From: Porphyra umbilicalis
Taxonomy: Eukaryota; Rhodophyta; Bangiophyceae; Bangiales; Bangiaceae
Length of the DNA stretch: 64,000 nucleotides
Direction: 5' to 3'
NCBI GenBank assembly: GCA_002049455.2
Contig: KV918927.1
Coordinates: forward strand, 62,001-126,000
Shown: piece after piece, positions 31,002 through 40,124 of the stretch
Position numbering within the stretch: the stretch's first letter is position 1
How the letters are laid out: every line of letters begins with the position of its first letter
Position numbers and translations under genes: made by a program
The notes under the pieces: model-generated
What the model saw: the letters and a program-made list of their open reading frames with translations, nothing else
Databases searched by the model: none
What the model was told of the DNA's origin: nothing

Positions 31002-32681
31002 CTACAGGTACGGGGCCAGATACGCGCCGCGGTTGGAGAACACGTGCTCGGCCATGTCGTCACGCAACGACAGAAACTCGTCGTTATCCGTAATCGCCGC
31101 CCTGGCCTCGAGAAAGAAGAGAAAAGATCCCGCTGGTGGATCCACTCCCATGCGCACCTCCGGCATACTTCCCCCAGGGAGCGGCTCAAGCCGGGTGTGG
31201 GTGACACATCGGTTGCCATGGCCGCGAACAGCTGGGTCGTCATCCCCAGCGGCCTCTGCGTCAGAGGGGGACGAGGCCGCCACCCCCCCGCCCACCCCTG
31301 AGCCCCCCATTCTCGAGCTATCCGCATTGTTGCCACGACCGGCTGGTTCGTCACCCCCAGCAGCCGCAGCACCTGCGGGAGACGGGGCCGCCACCCCCCC
31401 GCCCACCACCACACCTGCCTCACGGCCTTGACACGCACCGTCGCCGCCACGTGCCGCGGCGGCAGCCGCAATGCGCAGGTTGCCCAAAAAGTCGCCCCGT
31501 CGCTCCAAGACGACCATGTTGTGCAATATCGCCATCGCCTTCACAGCTTTGATCATTTGGAGAACGCTCGTAGATCTCGATGGCCGCAGCAGCATGTGTA
31601 ATCTTGCTGTCAAGACGCCATAGAGGCGCTCCACGTCCTTCCTCATCGCCTCTTGCAGCCGGTTAAAGATGCGCTGCTTGCGGGTGGTCGGGTTGGGATA
31701 GCACGACAGGAATACAGGGTACTTATGGTACGCCTTGTCCGTCAGGTAGTAGGGCATTGTCCGCGTGCGGCCGTTGACTTTGTAGGGCAGGTTCTTAGGC
31801 GGCCAGGTGCCGTCCATCATGTCCATAAACAGCGGGGATTGGCCGAGTACGTTGAGGTCGTTGTGGGATCCAGGCGCGCCGGCGAAAAGGTGGTGGATGT
31901 ATAGGTCGTGGTCACAGATCGTCTCCAATACGATGGCCCGGCGCTTCTTGCGGGAGATGTACTGACCAGCAAGGGCCTTAGGACAGCCCCGCCACTCCCA
32001 GTGGGAGCAGTCCAGGGAGCCAATGCACCCTGGCATTCCCCGAGCGGCGCTGCGCTCCATGATGGTCTTGAGCTCCGTGGTGGTCGGCTGCCGCAGGTAC
32101 TGGCCCTCGTACTCGGTGATCAAAACGTCGAGCAGCTTCTTGACGCAGACCTCAATCGTCGCCTTGGACAGACGCACATACTCGTCGGCTCGGTCGTAGG
32201 ACTCACCGAATGCGAGGACACGGAAGGCGGCCACGAGCTTTTGCAGCGCGTAGGCCTGTGGCCGCCCTGTCGCGTTGACCGCCTGGCGCCTAAAAGGCCG
32301 CTCCTTGATGTCATCGAAGATCCGCAAGAAAACGACACGGGGCACACGGAAGCGGCGCTCAAACGTCGCCTCGTCGTAGACGGGCTCATCGCCGTCGAGG
32401 CCAAAGTAGTCGGCCATGATGCGGCGCATGCCGCCCTCGAAATCTCTCTCCCGGTTGGCGCGGCGACCGGGCACGGAGCCGACGTAGGCGCGGCGCCGAT
32501 ACGCGCCGCCGCGGCGCAGGCGCATCGCCGTGGTCACACCCACAGACCGCGCCGCGAGCACGACAGCCACGGTCTCGTCGGCCGACGCGTCGTCGGCTGC
32601 GGCGGCCTCCTCGTCCGACGTCGAATCGGAGCTGGACGACGGTGACGGAGAGGCCGCCGCGAAACTTCGGGAGGGCGCCAT
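31002..32681 (-). CDS. PIF/Harbinger DDE transposase (ORF2), element I, 559 aa
   Basis: Cut-and-paste transposase of the PIF/Harbinger (HARBI1/ALP1-like) superfamily, which excises and inserts the element in the nucleus. ATG at 32681. Acidic/Ser-rich N-terminus, a basic helix-turn-helix-like region (residues about 130-190, A-L-Q-K-L-V-A-A-F-R-V-L), then the RNase H-like core: D224 in G-S-L-D-C-S-H-W-E-W, conserved D275 in G-A-P-G-S-H-N-D-L-N, D315 in Y-Y-L-T-D-K-A-Y and E351 in K-D-V-E-R-L-Y-G-V-L. D315 and E351 are 35 residues apart, the DD35E spacing known for PIF. A Gly/Ala-rich linker leads to a tail, E-H-V-F-S-N-R-G-A-Y-L-A-P-Y-L, also conserved in the element II protein. It looks complete and could be active. 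Confidence 0.92.
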   Translation of the reverse strand: MAPSRSFAAASPSPSSSSDSTSDEEAAAADDASADETVAVVLAARSVGVTTAMRLRRGGAYRRRAYVGSVPGRRANRERDFEGGMRRIMADYFGLDGDEPVYDEATFERRFRVPRVVFLRIFDDIKERPFRRQAVNATGRPQAYALQKLVAAFRVLAFGESYDRADEYVRLSKATIEVCVKKLLDVLITEYEGQYLRQPTTTELKTIMERSAARGMPGCIGSLDCSHWEWRGCPKALAGQYISRKKRRAIVLETICDHDLYIHHLFAGAPGSHNDLNVLGQSPLFMDMMDGTWPPKNLPYKVNGRTRTMPYYLTDKAYHKYPVFLSCYPNPTTRKQRIFNRLQEAMRKDVERLYGVLTARLHMLLRPSRSTSVLQMIKAVKAMAILHNMVVLERRGDFLGNLRIAAAAAARGGDGACQGREAGVVVGGGVAAPSPAGAAAAGGDEPAGRGNNADSSRMGGSGVGGGVAASSPSDAEAAGDDDPAVRGHGNRCVTHTRLEPLPGGSMPEVRMGVDPPAGSFLFFLEARAAITDNDEFLSLRDDMAEHVFSNRGAYLAPYL

Positions 32682-34136
32682 GGGAATAGTCGGAGAGGTG
32701 TCAAACCAAGGGAGTGGGTAGTATTGGCGGTGCGCAATCGTGTGCGTCGCGAAAGCGTCGGTGGGGACAGCGATGGCGGCGGCCGCCGTGGTGGCGACAG
32801 CGGTGGTGACCGCAGTGGCGACCGGCGATGTGACGATTTCGAGCGGCGGCCGGTCCGAGCGTGGCGCCCTTCTTCTGCCCCCCCACCCCCCCCCTCAATG
32901 TCCCTGTGGTACGAGGGTGCCTCAGATGGCTGGGGAGTGAGGCAGCCGCGCGACATAATCGATTGAGCGTCCCTCACAGCGCCTTCAGGAGGGGTCGGTG
33001 CTCCCGACCCCCGCAGTTGAGGTCCCCTGTGGGGTTCGAGCGGCTGACCAGTCGACCGTTCACGGACCACGAAACTGGGCCGTCCACCTCCACGCGTTCC
33101 TGAACCTCGCGCAGGGCCCGACACTACGGACAGCAGGTCAGCGCACGGCTCAGCGGCCCTCCTTTTTTGCGGCTGTAGAGCCAGACACTCGGCGGCGGGG
33201 AAGCCGCCATGACTCATGGTGGGCCTGTGCCCGGCCCAGAGCAGCTCCGCATCTCGTGACCCGCCAGTGCTGACCCAGGGTCCCGTGCCCCCCGGCCGGG
33301 TCGGTCAAACTTCGTCCCGTCTAGTGCAGGGATTGGTGGTAGCTCGCCGCATGCCACGTCGGGGAAGCGGTCTGTTGGGGCACGTAGAACCACACATTCT
33401 GTCTTGACAGGTCAGCTACGTAGACAGCACCCTAGCCTCCAGTCGGGCCTGGCGCAGCGTGTATAAAAGCGCGTCGGCTGTGTTTGCCAGCCGCGTGGTC
33501 CTCCCCGAGGCTGTCGACAGCCATCTTCGATGCGGCTCGTGAGGGGCCACGTGGACGTTCCCCCCGCGCTGAACCGTGGAAGCTCCCCCCGACCCCCCCG
33601 TTCACGGGTCAATCCAGCCACGCAGCCATTGAAAGGGTCGGGCAAGCGCTAGTCGCTCGGATCGGCGTCCACCGACCTCGCTGTTCCACGAAGATTTTTG
33701 CGCAGGGGTTGGCACTGCCTGTCTGGGCTGACCGGAGTGGACCTCGTGGAAGCGTGGTACTTGACGGCCTCGTCTGAGTCAAGCGTCCGGGATCAAGCCC
33801 ATGCGACGTGGCAGCGCTTTTTATTGGTTTGAAACGACCCCCAGCAGCCAGATTGCCCGCATTCGACCTCAAATTCGCCAATATGGGCTCGCCCTAGTGT
33901 TCGCATCGTACGAACCCAGGAGAATGGAGGCCGTTTTTGGGGGAGGGTTCGCACGATGCGAACGAGTGTGCGAACCGCGCTTGAGTTATCCGGTTGTAAT
34001 TACATTTCGGTTTTTAACACGTTCTGTGAGTCCCGCACCGTTTGTGAAGCCGGAACGAACGCCGACATTGCTAGGTTGTACGTATATCTGCCACGTGGAC
34101 AACGTGGCACGAATGTTGGCTACGCGTGTGAACTGG
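32682..34136. other. Element I right subterminal region
   Basis: Upstream region of the transposase, without a supported gene. It holds an inverted repeat near 33899-33917 / 33945-33963 (GTTCGCATCGTACGAACCC against GGGTTCGCACGATGCGAAC), and an inner copy of the terminal motif near 34061-34080. These are candidate protein-binding sites. Confidence 0.5.
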
Positions 34137-34156
34137 CGACATTGCTGGGTGTGCTC
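34137..34156 (-). repeat. Right terminal inverted repeat of element I
   Basis: Reverse complement of the left end with one mismatch. A second, weaker copy of the same motif lies about 75 bp inward (near 34061-34080) as a subterminal direct repeat. Confidence 0.8.
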
Positions 34157-34199
34157 TTAATACCACGGGCGTCGACTAACGCGGGTGGGGCGAAAGAAC

Positions 34200-34285
34200 T
34201 TAGCATCGTGACAGGGGAATGGGCTCGTTCCCATTCCCCACAGCGGAAATCTGAGAGGATCGGATCCATAGGAAATCCGTTTCCT
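34200..34285 (-). repeat. Inverted copy of the repeat at 3630-3690
   Basis: Contains GGGGAATGGG and CCCATTCCCC-like halves followed by a GGATCGGATCC-like core, matching the 3630-3690 block in inverse orientation. Confidence 0.35.
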
Positions 34286-34360
34286 GTGGCACTCAGCTCC
34301 CCTGAGCAGCCCCTCGCCCGTAGCCACACGGCCGGGGTGTCCGAATCCGCCTCCAGTCGG

Positions 34361-34497
34361 CTTATTGTGCTTCTCACAAAAACTGGATCCGCAACATCCG
34401 CTTCAGCATCATGAACCGCCCCCTGAGCCAATGAAACAGTGATTTTGCAACGGAAGCTGATGCACCGAGTTCCAGTTTTTGTGAGAAGCACAATAAG
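34361..34497. mobile_element. 137-bp hairpin element (MITE-like) with perfect 27-bp inverted repeats
   Basis: CTTATTGTGCTTCTCACAAA...GGA at 34361-34387 is the exact reverse complement of 34471-34497. The 83-bp loop contains a weaker inner inverted repeat (CTTCAGCATCA against a GCTGATGCA-like sequence). No clear target duplication is seen, so it could be a MITE or a structured RNA or terminator hairpin. Confidence 0.6.
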
Positions 34498-35239
34498 GAG
34501 ACGCCGCCCGCGGCACTCCAGAACCCTCCCTGGGATCCCCACGTCCGCTGTTTTTCCGCCCTCCCTCCCTCCCACCGAGTGTCGATAATGCCAGGGTTCG
34601 GATCTGATTAGGTAGGGATGTCCTGGGTTACAGGGTTTGTCCTGGGTTAGGGGGGTTTGTCCGGGGTTAGGGGGTGCGTTAGTGATGGGTTTGGATGGGG
34701 GGAGCTGACAGTTCTGACTGCATGGGGCCAGGGGTGCTTTTGAATGCTGGCTCCGGATGCGGGGGTCTGGCCAGGGTTCAAATTTGGATCCTTAGGTGCC
34801 TCGTGTGGCTGTCCGCGACCAGGGACTTCGCCGCGGTCGGCCGTCCCATCCCTCCGACCAGCGACTCTCATCATCGTCGACGGCCGCCATCCGGGCGTCG
34901 CCGACCTGGCTGATACACCAGTACCATCGTCACGGCTGGCAGAATCCCCATCCAAACGGGTTTTAGATCGGCCTTGAATGTCGTCTCCTCACTCTTTGGG
35001 TGTTGACGGATGGGCTTCTCCTGCTGATCCAAGCCCATCCATCAGGGTTTTCGATGGGATACCGCTGGGCTTTGGATGGGCTTCGGATGCGCGTTTCCAG
35101 AGGATGGCGTGGTCCCCAGTTCCGCCCGGGAGTCCGTCGTGTCGAGGTGGCCCGCTCGAGAGACACCGTGTGATCCTTGGCAGACTCGGCCGTTTCGTAT
35201 TCAGAAACCCGATGTGAAACCAAAAGGCCATGTCATTGG
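34498..35239. other. Repeat-rich DNA without a gene
   Basis: Contains a GGGTTAGGG-rich short tandem stretch (34605-34680), and a segment (about 34880-35090) that recurs around 36360-36560, part inverted (CATCGTCACGGC, GAATCCCCATCC) and part direct (TCCATCAG-x-GTTTT, GGCTTTGGATGGG). No protein-like frame. Confidence 0.45.
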
Positions 35240-35247
35240 CTACCAGT

Positions 35248-35627
35248 TAGGGTTGCTCAGAACGCCCGGGGTCGTGAAGGGCGTCGTTAAGGGCGTCACT
35301 AGGGCGTCATTTGGGCGTCGTGCGCCCCTAACTCCCCAACTCAAAAGGGCGTCAGCAAGGCGTCGCGAAGAGAAAGTGTACATGGGGGTCTACATAGTTC
35401 AGCAGGTGGCGGCTGTGCACCTTGGTTGGGGATAGGCACCCAGTCTTGACGCAAAAATGACTTATGAAGGCAAAGTATGGGTGTCACTTGGCCCATATTG
35501 CGAATACTGAGGGTGCTACTTGGGGCGTCGTGAGGGCGTTTTGGCTGCCTAATGGGGCGTCAGTAAGGCGTCTTATCCGTCGCGCGCCCCTGACGCCCCC
35601 GAAATAGGGGCGTCGTGTGCAACCCTA
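35248..35627. mobile_element. hAT-type MITE, 380 bp, with exact 8-bp target duplication
   Basis: Ends TAGGGTTGC...GCAACCCTA are flanked by the identical octamer CTACCAGT on both sides (35240-35247 and 35628-35635). Eight-base duplications and short TAGGG-type ends are hAT features. Inside, many GGGCGTC subterminal repeats occur in both orientations and there is no coding capacity. The intact duplication implies a recent insertion. Confidence 0.85.
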
Positions 35628-35635
35628 CTACCAGT

Positions 35636-38581
35636 CGCACGTGGTTTGGCCACACGCGCGCAGCAGTCTGGGCCAATCCAATTGGTCTGCTGGAAGTATA
35701 AGTATGTTGTTCCAAAGCATGCCAATTGCACGGGCCTCGGTTGCAGCCGGCCGTCCTCACGACCGACTCCGAATCCGACGAGGTGAAGTCGCGACGGAAG
35801 CAGAGCTACAGCGTTTGTGAATCCAGTGCCGTGTTGCTTGGGCGGGGCGTCACCGCGGGTGTCGCGGGCATCGGGCAGTCTCTTAATACACTGTGCAAGT
35901 GACGGAATTTTTGCACTCTCAAAGCGAATAGCGGAGCGCAGCGTGGAGCACGGCGTTTCGCGATGTCACCGACTCATTGCGATTGTCAAGGCCAAGTCAT
36001 TTTCTGTCGCTGTCTGTCGGCGTGAACAAGACGACCGTCGGTCTGGTCGTGACGTCGACGGGGTGGACACAATGTACAAGATTTGAATCTCAAGTACTGA
36101 GAAATGTGGGAGCTGTATCGCAGAAAAGCAAGGGTTGACCTCGTGCCGCGGACGCCGCTGAGCAGACGGACCAGATGGGAGCAGTACGGGGGCTACAGTT
36201 AGCAAGGGCCCGGCTCAACAGTAGAAATGATGCGGGCCCAATGAGATGGCGTGATTTTTCCGTGGACGTGACGAGGGCCGGAAAGAAACGGCTGTGCTGC
36301 ACAAGAGTGCGGTGACTTTTGACTGGCCTCGGTCGAGGAAGCCCATCCCAGTAACTCTTTGGATGGGGAATCGGGGGGCGCTCACAGACGTCAAAAATAC
36401 CCGTCCATCAGAGTTTTGGATACGGATAGGCTTTGGATGGGGGCGGATGGGGATTCAGCCGGCCGTGACGATGTCGGGTGCCGGACAGCCGGACAGAGCC
36501 TCGTCCGCGGTCCCTGGCCACACGGCAGCCACCCCCCGCCGACTGCCCCCGTCCCACCCTGGCCACCCGACAACAACATCCCTGCCGACCGCTACCCTCC
36601 CCCCCCCCCCTGCCACCCGGCAACCACCTCCCTGCCGACCGCTTCCCTCCTCTGGCGGTGAACATGACCGCAATGTTTCGGGAGCAAGGGTTGTTGGGTT
36701 TGTCGAGCTAGCAGTGAAGTCGGAAACTGGGGGGCGTGCTCAGCCTGAAAGGAGTTCCGGCCCGCGTGCACGACACAGCTATGGCCAAAGCTCTCTCTAT
36801 CCGGCAAGACGGGCATAACTGAAGGGTGTGCAGATTCGAGCCTGTGCGACGCAGGGATGGGCTGACGGCGGCTTGGGGCATCGGCGGCGGAGCGACGCCC
36901 GCGCCACGGCGCCGTGCACGCGGCAGCAGGGAGAAGAACCGCGCAGCCCATCGGGCGCCGTGGCAGCCTGTGGCGGGGTTCGGTCCCCCCGCCGCGCCCG
37001 CAACCACCCCGCCCGTTGCCGCCAACCGGCGTGCGCGGCGGCGGCGCGGGTGTTGGCTAGACCAAGGTGGTGCGACCGACCCTCTGACGACCGGCGGGTG
37101 ACGTCGGCGGGTGGCGGCGGCGGTCGGCGCCGACCGACCGGTGGCACACGGCGCGTGATGAGAACAGTGGGGAGGGGTGCTTGGGGGGCGCAGCTGCCTG
37201 CCGCCCGCGCGCGTGCCGGAAGCGGTGCTGCTGGCATCGCTGCGTGTGATGACGAGGTGACGGCGGCCGCACGAGAGGACAGCGGAGGTAGGGGCGGTTG
37301 TGAGTCTTTGCCACGATACACGCAGTCGTCGGCGCCCGCCGGATTTCGATAGGCGTGGCCGCCGCATGCCGTTGGCGGCTTCGCGGCTCGAGGGTGACCA
37401 CTGATTAGGACGGTATTGTCGCGGTGGCCGCAAGCGTCAGGTGCGTCGCACGTGCGGTCATCCCTGCACGTGTGGTCGTCCTTATGCGTGCGGTCGTCCC
37501 AGAACGCGCGGCCGCCGGCCGCAGCAACAGCGTAGCGCGGTGGGCTGGGGAGGTGGGAGACGGGAGATAAAGTTGGGGGGAGGGGGCGCCTGCGCGATGT
37601 GGCGGTCAACAGCTGGTGCCGCCGGTTGGGGCTCGATAGACTTGTCCGCCGCGTGTCCCGTGCGGGCGGGCTGGCCGGCGGGAGGGCGGACAGGCGGGCA
37701 GGTGGGCGGGTGGTCGAGCCGCGGTGCCATGTACTGTCAGGGCAGAGCTGGCGGCGGGATGGGGGGCCCCCTCGTCGCGCACGTCGTCATCCGCCGTACG
37801 TTTCCCGTTGCTTCCAGCGCGGCGTCTGTGCACCGCGGTCGTGGTGGGCACGTTGCGGCGGCTGGGGTCTGTAGGCTCTTGGACTGCTGCGCGATCGTGA
37901 GGGCGGCTTTTCGCAGTGAGGCGGTGGCGACAGGTTGACAGCTGCGCGCTCGATGCGCCGCGACGACTGCGCGCGGGAGCCCGAGGGGGGTTAGGGTGCC
38001 GCTGATGGGGGGGGCGGCCCCAGGCGATGGGACAAGTAGCGTCGCCGCCGCTCCTCTTGGCCAGCGGCGCAGATACAGCCGACGGCAGCGGCAGAGCTAG
38101 GGGGTGACGGTCGTGACGAGTCTGACGGGGGGGATGCGCTGCGCTTTGAGCGCAGTAGCTCTCCTGCTCGGTATGGTTGCACTGTTGCTGCTTACTTCTT
38201 TTTTACGTTCCCTTTTACACCAACTCACTGAGGTGGGACGCGCCGAGGCTGTTCGTGCGCTGTGCGCCTTCTTCATAGTGCACCTACATGTGTGTTTTAG
38301 TTTCGGACTGGTACGGCAGCTTGCGTCAGCGGTGGATGCGGCGGCACATNGTTGAGACCAGAATTGGCGGGTTTTTTTTTGCCACGTTGTTCGGTCAGAG
38401 CAGATTATTCCCAGCCCAATACTCTAAGCCTCCGCGTAGTTACGAAAAAAACTACGCACGCATATGCTTTTGAAAAGTACGCTTGAAGAACCCTGGTCCC
38501 AATCCATACCCCACCTGGAGGATGTCCCGATCGTGCAAGGGGCTGTAAACGGTCGATCGAATAGTGGCCATGATCGTGCAA
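35636..38581. other. No supported gene; low-complexity DNA and one ambiguous base
   Basis: Holds the second copy of the 34.9 kb repeat (36360-36560), a CCACCTCCCTGCCGACCGCT-type tandem (about 36560-36655), and GC-rich sequence at 36830-37980 with composition-driven frames. An N at 38350 marks an unresolved base. Confidence 0.4.
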
Positions 38582-39049
38582 TCAAGGCTTTTGCAAGCCA
38601 AGACGTGGCGATCGTAAGATACTGTTACGTGTGACTTCCGCAGGGTGGGCATGGATGAAGACTGACTGTATCCCCCTTGGGCGTGGCCACGCGTCGATCG
38701 GAAACGTGCCACGACTACAGCAACCTGTGGCAGAGAAGGCCACAAACAACGCGCGCATCTGCTCGACATACCTGTCAAAATGCCCGGGGTTCTGCGGGGA
38801 AAAAAACAGCGTGTGAAGGGGGGGTGGGGGTATTTTGGAGGCGACCTCCAACCAGGGAACATGGCTGGTAAGACCCACTGTGATGCTGGACACACCGTCC
38901 AACAGGCGCCACGTGCGCTGCCTCGCCAGCAAGCATGATGCGGTCCTGATCTCGCCGACAGCCAATACTTTTAAAGATTCGGTCCACCCTTTGCGCCAAT
39001 CAACGTTTGCCATCCGGGGGTAGTACGCCACGTGTTCCGACAGCAGCAT
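38582..39049 (-). CDS. Hypothetical protein, 155 aa
   Basis: Minus-strand frame from an ATG at 39049. Composition is balanced, unlike the surrounding GC-driven frames (M-L-L-S-E-H-V-A-Y-Y-P-R-M-A-N-V-D-W). No signal peptide or domain is recognised. It could be a short gene or an exon. A plus-strand frame starting near it looks like noise in its second half. Confidence 0.3.
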   Translation of the reverse strand: MLLSEHVAYYPRMANVDWRKGWTESLKVLAVGEIRTASCLLARQRTWRLLDGVSSITVGLTSHVPWLEVASKIPPPPLHTLFFSPQNPGHFDRYVEQMRALFVAFSATGCCSRGTFPIDAWPRPRGIQSVFIHAHPAEVTRNSILRSPRLGLQKP

Positions 39050-40101
39050 GGAAGCTTCGCGAATAAAAGATCGATTAAATCTATCGGATCTGAGAACGAT
39101 TAATCGTGCACTTTATTATTTATTATTTGAAAAAAAAAAATGTACACTTTTTACGAAATCCAGCCATGCTGCCGATGCTCTGGGAGGCTCTCCGACCCCG
39201 AGAATCGAGCAGAATCGGGCTTGCGTGCGACCCTCCTTTAAGCAGCACTGCGCAGGTGAGAGGACAATGGCAGTTGGACGAGCTGGGATACTCGTGTACG
39301 CAACCACGGACCGAGTCTTTGAGTGTTCTAGGTTATGGTCGGTGCCAAAAGACACAGAAGGGCCAGAAAACCTCGTCTTTGCCAAGACCTTAGGTGAGAT
39401 TGTGGTGATTACCAATCAGATCACGTACTGGAGCTTGCCTGCTGCTGCGAAAGATGAGCCAATATCTCTTTTCAGGACTCACAGCCGTTCTCTCAAAATT
39501 CCAGGCACGTGCGTGCAATCCCCTGTCCTTCAGGGCGCTGGCGCACTCGGCAACGCATCAATACCGGGCACGCCGGCCGGCTGCATGGCCGCGCGCTCGC
39601 ACAGGGACACTTCCAGCCACACTGCCGTAGCGGGGGGGGCGTGGGGCGGGGGAAGGGCTGCTGTCGCCGCCACCGCAGCAGCGGCGGCCCGTCGGCGTGG
39701 CGCAACGCCCACGGGCGGGGCCGTCACTTCGCCGCGCAGCACACCTGCGCGCGGCGGGCAGGGAGGCCGACACGGCGTACGGGCGGGCGGGTGGGATCGA
39801 CCGCCGCGCGACGGGGCGCCTCTAACCGCACCGGTAGATGGCGTCAGCGACCGCCGACGCGCCGCCGCAATAGAAGCCGGCGCGCAGGCGCGATTACCCG
39901 CGGGTCGTCGTGGGCGCTTCGAACCCCTAAAGTCGCTGCGCGCGGTCGCCGCGCGCGACTCGGGGCGGTGGGGGGGTGTAGGGGGCAGGCGCCGTCCGGG
40001 CCCTGTGACCCCTGTGGCCGGATAGTCCTTCTCAGCCAGGTAACTACATTCGATTTTCGCGTCATCGCGACCCTTGCAACACTGACACGCCCTCAGATCC
40101 C
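39050..40101. other. No firm gene; possible short coding piece at its left
   Basis: A plus-strand frame from 39048 has a plausible middle section (A-V-G-R-A-G-I-L-V-Y-A-T-T-D-R-V-F-E, about 39268-39510) but turns Ala/Arg-rich afterwards. It may be an exon fragment. The rest is GC-rich flank of copy IB. Confidence 0.25.
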
Positions 40102-40104
40102 TGA

Positions 40105-40124
40105 GAGCACAACCAGCAATGTCG
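40105..40124 (+). repeat. Left terminal repeat of element IB
   Basis: Identical to 23138-23157. The preceding bases TGA (40102-40104) fit the T-N-A flank also seen for elements I and II. Confidence 0.8.

Larger units (their letters stand above)
23138..34156. mobile_element. PIF/Harbinger DNA transposon, element I
   Basis: About 11.0 kb between inverted ends GAGCACAACCAGCAATGTCG (23138-23157) and its reverse complement at 34137-34156, 19 of 20 bases matching. The left flank is TAA (23135-23137) and the right flank is TTA (34157-34159); Harbinger elements target 3-bp TWA sites, so one flank may have mutated. Inside are the two genes typical of the superfamily: a MYB/SANT-like ORF1 (plus) and a DDE transposase (minus), convergent across a GC-rich spacer. 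The transposase looks whole. ORF1 is open but has a one-base difference near its end relative to copy IB. Confidence 0.85.

Noticed and set aside
34061-34080. First candidate for the right end of element I
   Set aside because: The copy at 34137-34156 matches the left end far better (19 of 20) and has a T-N-A flank; this one is kept as a subterminal repeat.
34605-34680. Interstitial telomere repeat
   Set aside because: GGGTTAGGG-like words are few, irregular and interleaved with GTTTGTCC; no exact telomere array.
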